Shown here: positions 60,301-64,000 of the stretch, piece after piece | Numbering within the stretch: the first letter of the stretch is position 1 | Layout of the letters: every line of letters starts with the position of its first letter | Program-made: the position numbers and the translations under genes | Notes under the pieces: model-generated | The model's input: only the letters and a program-made list of their open reading frames with translations | Told to the model about the DNA's origin: nothing | The model's database searches: none | Assembly (NCBI GenBank): GCA_029207755.1 | Contig: JARCOQ010000026.1 | Coordinates: forward strand, 248,001 to 312,000 | DNA length: 64,000 nt | Direction: 5' to 3' | DNA from: Chamaea fasciata | Taxonomy: Eukaryota; Chordata; Aves; Passeriformes; Sylviidae

Positions 60301-63300
60301 GAGCTTTGTCCGGCTGCGCAGCCGGTTGACACAGTAATCCCGCCTTGGCCGGGGGGATTATGCTTGGGGAGAGCTGTGGGGGCCCCGGAGCACCCAGGCA
60401 GATGGGGTTTGGAGGTCAAGGTTTTCCTCGGTGCTGTGGGTTCTGACCAGGAGGGTGATGGGGACATCCTTGTGCTCGAGCAGGTCACACAGGGACCACA
60501 GCGTTTGGCCCCAGCCACCGGGCAAAACCAGCAGGAGCTCAGTGTCCCTGCAGAGCCCTGTGTCAAGCCAAGCCAGAGCCGGGCCCGGTGCTTCCCGCTG
60601 GGATGATGTGGAGCATCCCTGCATCCTTCTCCAGCATCCTCCCCTCCCAGTGTGGCAGCAGCAGGCATGTGCAGGCAGCTGCGAGGCAAGAGCTGCCGGG
60701 AGGTGCGGGTGCTATCCTGGGTCCCTTCCCAAGGTCCCATTCCAGGGTCCCATCCCAGCTTCCCCTCAGCACTGGGTCCCCGGGCAGGCTCAGAGGGGAC
60801 TGGCGGATGCTGGGAGCTCAGCGGTTCTTTATGGTCTCAGAGGGCTCCATTAATTCTTTAAATATCCAGCCTTTCCAGGTGGGTTTTGTTGAAAATTAAT
60901 TTCCGGAGCTATTTTAATTTTGCTGTATTTAATTTGCTGTTTATTTTAATTAATTAACGTTGGGAAAATCTCTTCTCCCCAGCATCCTGCAGCCGTCTGG
61001 GGTGGCTGCACCCGGGAGGTGAGAGCAAGGGGGTGTCATGGGTGTGAGGGGCACTGGCAGGGAGGGTGCCCAGCCCCCACAGTGCCCACCTGGCTCCATC
61101 CCACCTGCCCCAGGTGACAGGATTGCCATGGGGAAGCAGCGAGCTGGGTCTCTTCCCAGCTCCATCCCTGCTCCAGGGCTCATCGCAGGGTTTGCTGCTG
61201 GCTCCATGGGATGTTTGTCACATCTCATGTGCGACGTGGCTCAGGTAGTGCTTGCGTGCACCTTCCTCCTCATCCTCCCACCAACGGCTGGGGACCCGAG
61301 GGTGTGCGTCCATGAGGACAGCGTGCCGTGCTGTGCCATGCCCTGTGCCAAGCGGGAGAGTCCTGGTTTAACAGCCCGGCATGGAGCTCCTTGGAACCAC
61401 ACCCACACAGAGGGACGCGGGCCGAGCCCAGCCTCCCGCTCCCGTCCCCGCATCCCTGCTGGTGCTCCATCCTCGCTGCTGGCCAGACCCCAGCCAGGGG
61501 GTCCCTGTGGGGCAGGCGGGCAAACAGTGGGGGAAGGGATGGAGCCGCCTTCCTCCAGATCAAGGCCTCTGGTCTCTCACATGTCTAGACGCTGCCACAC
61601 ACACCTAATGTGGTTCTTGGCAGGAGCCACGGCTGCTCTCTTGAGGTTTATTGCTGTGCACAGAGCTCTGCAGACAGATAACCCGGCTCCAGGCTGCCCC
61701 CGGACCCCTGCCTCACCAGCCCCGCCTTGGCCGCAGTCCCCAAGGCACCTCACACCCCCAGGGAGGGGCAGACTGGGCTGCGGAGGGGGTGGCACTGCGA
61801 TGCTGTGCCCAGTGGGTGGTTTGGGGTGCAGCACTGAGCAGTGAGGGGGTGTCTCCCAGGTTTGGGGAGCAGGCAGGGATGGAGGAGAGGTGCTGGCAGT
61901 GCTTAGCAGGGGGTGGCAGTCAGGGGGTGGCACAGGCACAGGGGCTTTGGGGCAGGAGGAGGAGAAGAGAAGGGCCCCACCAGCCCGGGGCTGCTGCCAT
62001 CGTCTGCCTGCTCTTGGCAAGGCGGCTGGGCCAGATAAGGGAAGCGCGGCGGGGGGAGCCGGACAAAGGCTCAGCCTCATTCAGCCTGCGTGGCTGGATC
62101 CAGGCTCCGGAACGGGAGCTGGAGAGAGATGCAGCGGGGACTGGGGTGGGAAGAGCTGTTTCATCCTCCAGCCCCAACATCTGGTGGGAAGAGGGGATGG
62201 GAGGAGAGAATGCTGGGCGGGCTGCAGGGGTGAGCCCCAGGGCTTGGCCACATCCGGACTCCCTGGGATGGGCTGGATGAGGCTATTCCCAGCAACTGCT
62301 CTTGCAAAGCACCTTCCTGGGAGCAAACAGTGCTCTAATGACATGCTTGGAGCCACTGGCACTCCAGTCCTGGTCCCTGCTTGGCCCCATCCATAGGGAC
62401 CAGTTTCCCTTTGGACAAATCTGTGCTTTGTCAGGCCTGGTGCCGGCTCCCAGCTGCCATCACCAAGGCAGGGTGGTGTAGAGCAGGGCTGGGAAGTGGC
62501 ATATTCCAAGGCTGGAATCACATCGGGTCTCCTGAGGGATCCCCAAAGCATGACATCCCCTCACCTCACACAGGGCTGAGGCTGGCAATGGGGTCTGGGT
62601 TTGGTCCTGTGTCCCAGGGCTGTGTGGAGGTGATCCCCAGCCCTGGGACCAGCCCCACATGGGATCCACGGGGAATTGGATGAAGGTTTCTGTCCAAGCT
62701 GTGTTTTGGTTTGGGGTTTCGTCATGATTTCATGGCAGGGAATTTCCGTTCGTAACCAAAGACAAGAACAAAAAAAAGGAAAAAGCCGAAACCAAAGAAA
62801 AAAACCCAACCCTGCCTTGAATTTTTGCCAACAAAATGGGATGTTTCCATTCTTGTTTTGGCTTTTGGCAGCCCCAAACTGCAGCCAGTGGAAGAAAATA
62901 TCCATGTGGAAACGCTGCTGGCCTCCTCCAGCAGTGCAATGGCTGGGCTGGAGCTCCTGCCCCACAGCCGTGCTGTGCTGGGGGGAGAAGGAGCATGGCC
63001 CCTCCAGAGCGTGTCACCATGCTCCCTTCCCTGTGCTCTTTGGAGAGGACATTGCCATGAGAACAGGCTTGTTGTTTTGTGGGGAGCATCGAGACAGAGC
63101 AGCCGAGCGTTTGCAAGGACACCAGTGGCATGCCGAGCTCGCGCTTCCCACTTGTCCTTGCAGCGGGTCGCTCTCTCCTCCCCAGCTGGCAGCAGAGCCA
63201 TGTTCGGCTCCAGCATGTGCTGTGCCACGCCATCCTCCCTCCGGGCATTGCCTTCCCTCCTGGCGTCACCCAGCCTCTCCCTGCTTCACCTCCCAGGTTT

Positions 63301-64000
63301 TGGGGGACCCTCTGTGGGGCTACAACACTGTGGATGCTGGGGAAGGGAGGAGCAGCCACTGCAATGCTTAAATGAGGTTGGGTTTTTTTCCACACATCCC
63401 CCCCTCCATCCATGCTAGGAAGAATTACAGTCGCCCAGGCATCTGTTCTGGCAGAGTCGAGCTAAAGAGCTTGTCCTGGGCTTGGCAAACCAGCCAGCGC
63501 AGCCGACAGCTTTTCCAAGGGCAGCCCTGGATGTGGAGCAGCAGGTTGACATTGCAGGGAGAGGATCCTTGTGCTGCAGACACCGGTGCTGTGCCCCTCA
63601 GCTCCTGACTGCATGGGATTTGGCAGGGAGTTCTGCAGGCAGGATGCTGCAAACCCCCTTCCCAAAAAGCAGCATTCTACAGCAGGTCTTTGTTTGGAGC
63701 CAGGAAGAGGGCAGATGGTGCCAGAACATCCCAGGGTCCTCATCCCTGCACAGAGAGGACAGCAAGTGTCACCCTGCAAGGGACTACCACCAAAAAAAAC
63801 CCCTGCTAATTTCTCCTTGAAGCTGGAGAGGCTCCTCTGTGTCCCCAGGCTGTGCAGCATCCCCTTCACTGCTGCCTCTCCCAATTGGCCACCCCATGGT
63901 TGTCACCCCCAGTCCTCCAGAACACCATGGACGGGTGCAGTGGTGGCACCAGGAGACACCACGAGCAGGGCTGCCCCCTGTGCCCGCAGCACCGTGCACG
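60301..64000 (+). other. Downstream noncoding sequence, probably AHDC1 intron
   Basis: No exon supported. A striking A/T-rich block at 60840-60965 (repeated TTAAT/AATTAA cores) is a candidate conserved noncoding element. An AGATAAGG GATA-type site is near 62033. An A-rich stretch lies at about 62760-62810. Confidence 0.45.

Noticed and set aside
59481..60740. A 419-codon open frame on the minus strand across the second CpG block
   Set aside because: CpG islands suppress stop codons. The translation is Arg/Pro/Ala-rich with no recognisable domain.
44401..64000. AHDC1 coding sequence
   Set aside because: The large coding exon known from mammals was not recognised anywhere in the window. Only promoter and intron-like sequence is proposed, from synteny.

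Overview
The window is bird nuclear DNA. It has vertebrate multi-exon genes with short introns, GC-rich intergenic sequence, CpG islands, and eight truncated CR1 LINE 3' ends of the avian type. The gene content matches the mammalian block AHDC1-FGR-(IFI6)-FAM76A of human 1p35. In birds this block lies on a small GC-rich chromosome. That last point and the AHDC1 assignment are inference. No bacterial, viral or CRISPR features were seen.

Three protein-coding genes are fully resolved, and every splice junction was read at base level. (1) FAM76A, minus strand, 9 coding exons from 14376 to 1952, 307 aa, with a CpG-island promoter at about 14.38-14.72 kb and a 3' UTR running to about 0.34 kb. (2) A papain-family (C1A) cysteine peptidase of the 'counting factor associated protein D-like' type, minus strand, 11 coding exons from 25725 to 19911, 546 aa, with an intact Cys351/His493/Asn513 triad. 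(3) FGR (the locus of the chicken kinase called YRK), plus strand, 31629-36175, a Src-family tyrosine kinase with poly(A) signal at 37212. The peptidase and the kinase are head to head; FAM76A lies in tandem downstream of the peptidase.

The most interesting observation is in FGR. It carries two adjacent, fully spliceable versions of the exon encoding the SH2-kinase linker and glycine loop: 7A (33370-33534) and 7B (33898-34053). 7A resembles FYN exon 7A and the published chicken YRK cDNA; 7B resembles the only version in mammalian FGR. This is the same layout as the mutually exclusive FYN exons 7A/7B. It would make YRK and FGR two isoform types of one gene.

From 37.2 to 64 kb no convincing coding exon was found. 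The stretch has a strong CpG island with a purine-rich tract and a splice donor (43.0-44.4 kb), a second CpG-rich block with a donor (58.6-60.3 kb), several AT-rich motif-dense blocks that look like conserved noncoding elements, and many simple and minisatellite repeats. By synteny this is most likely the promoter and long 5' noncoding introns of AHDC1 on the plus strand, whose coding exon would lie beyond 64 kb.
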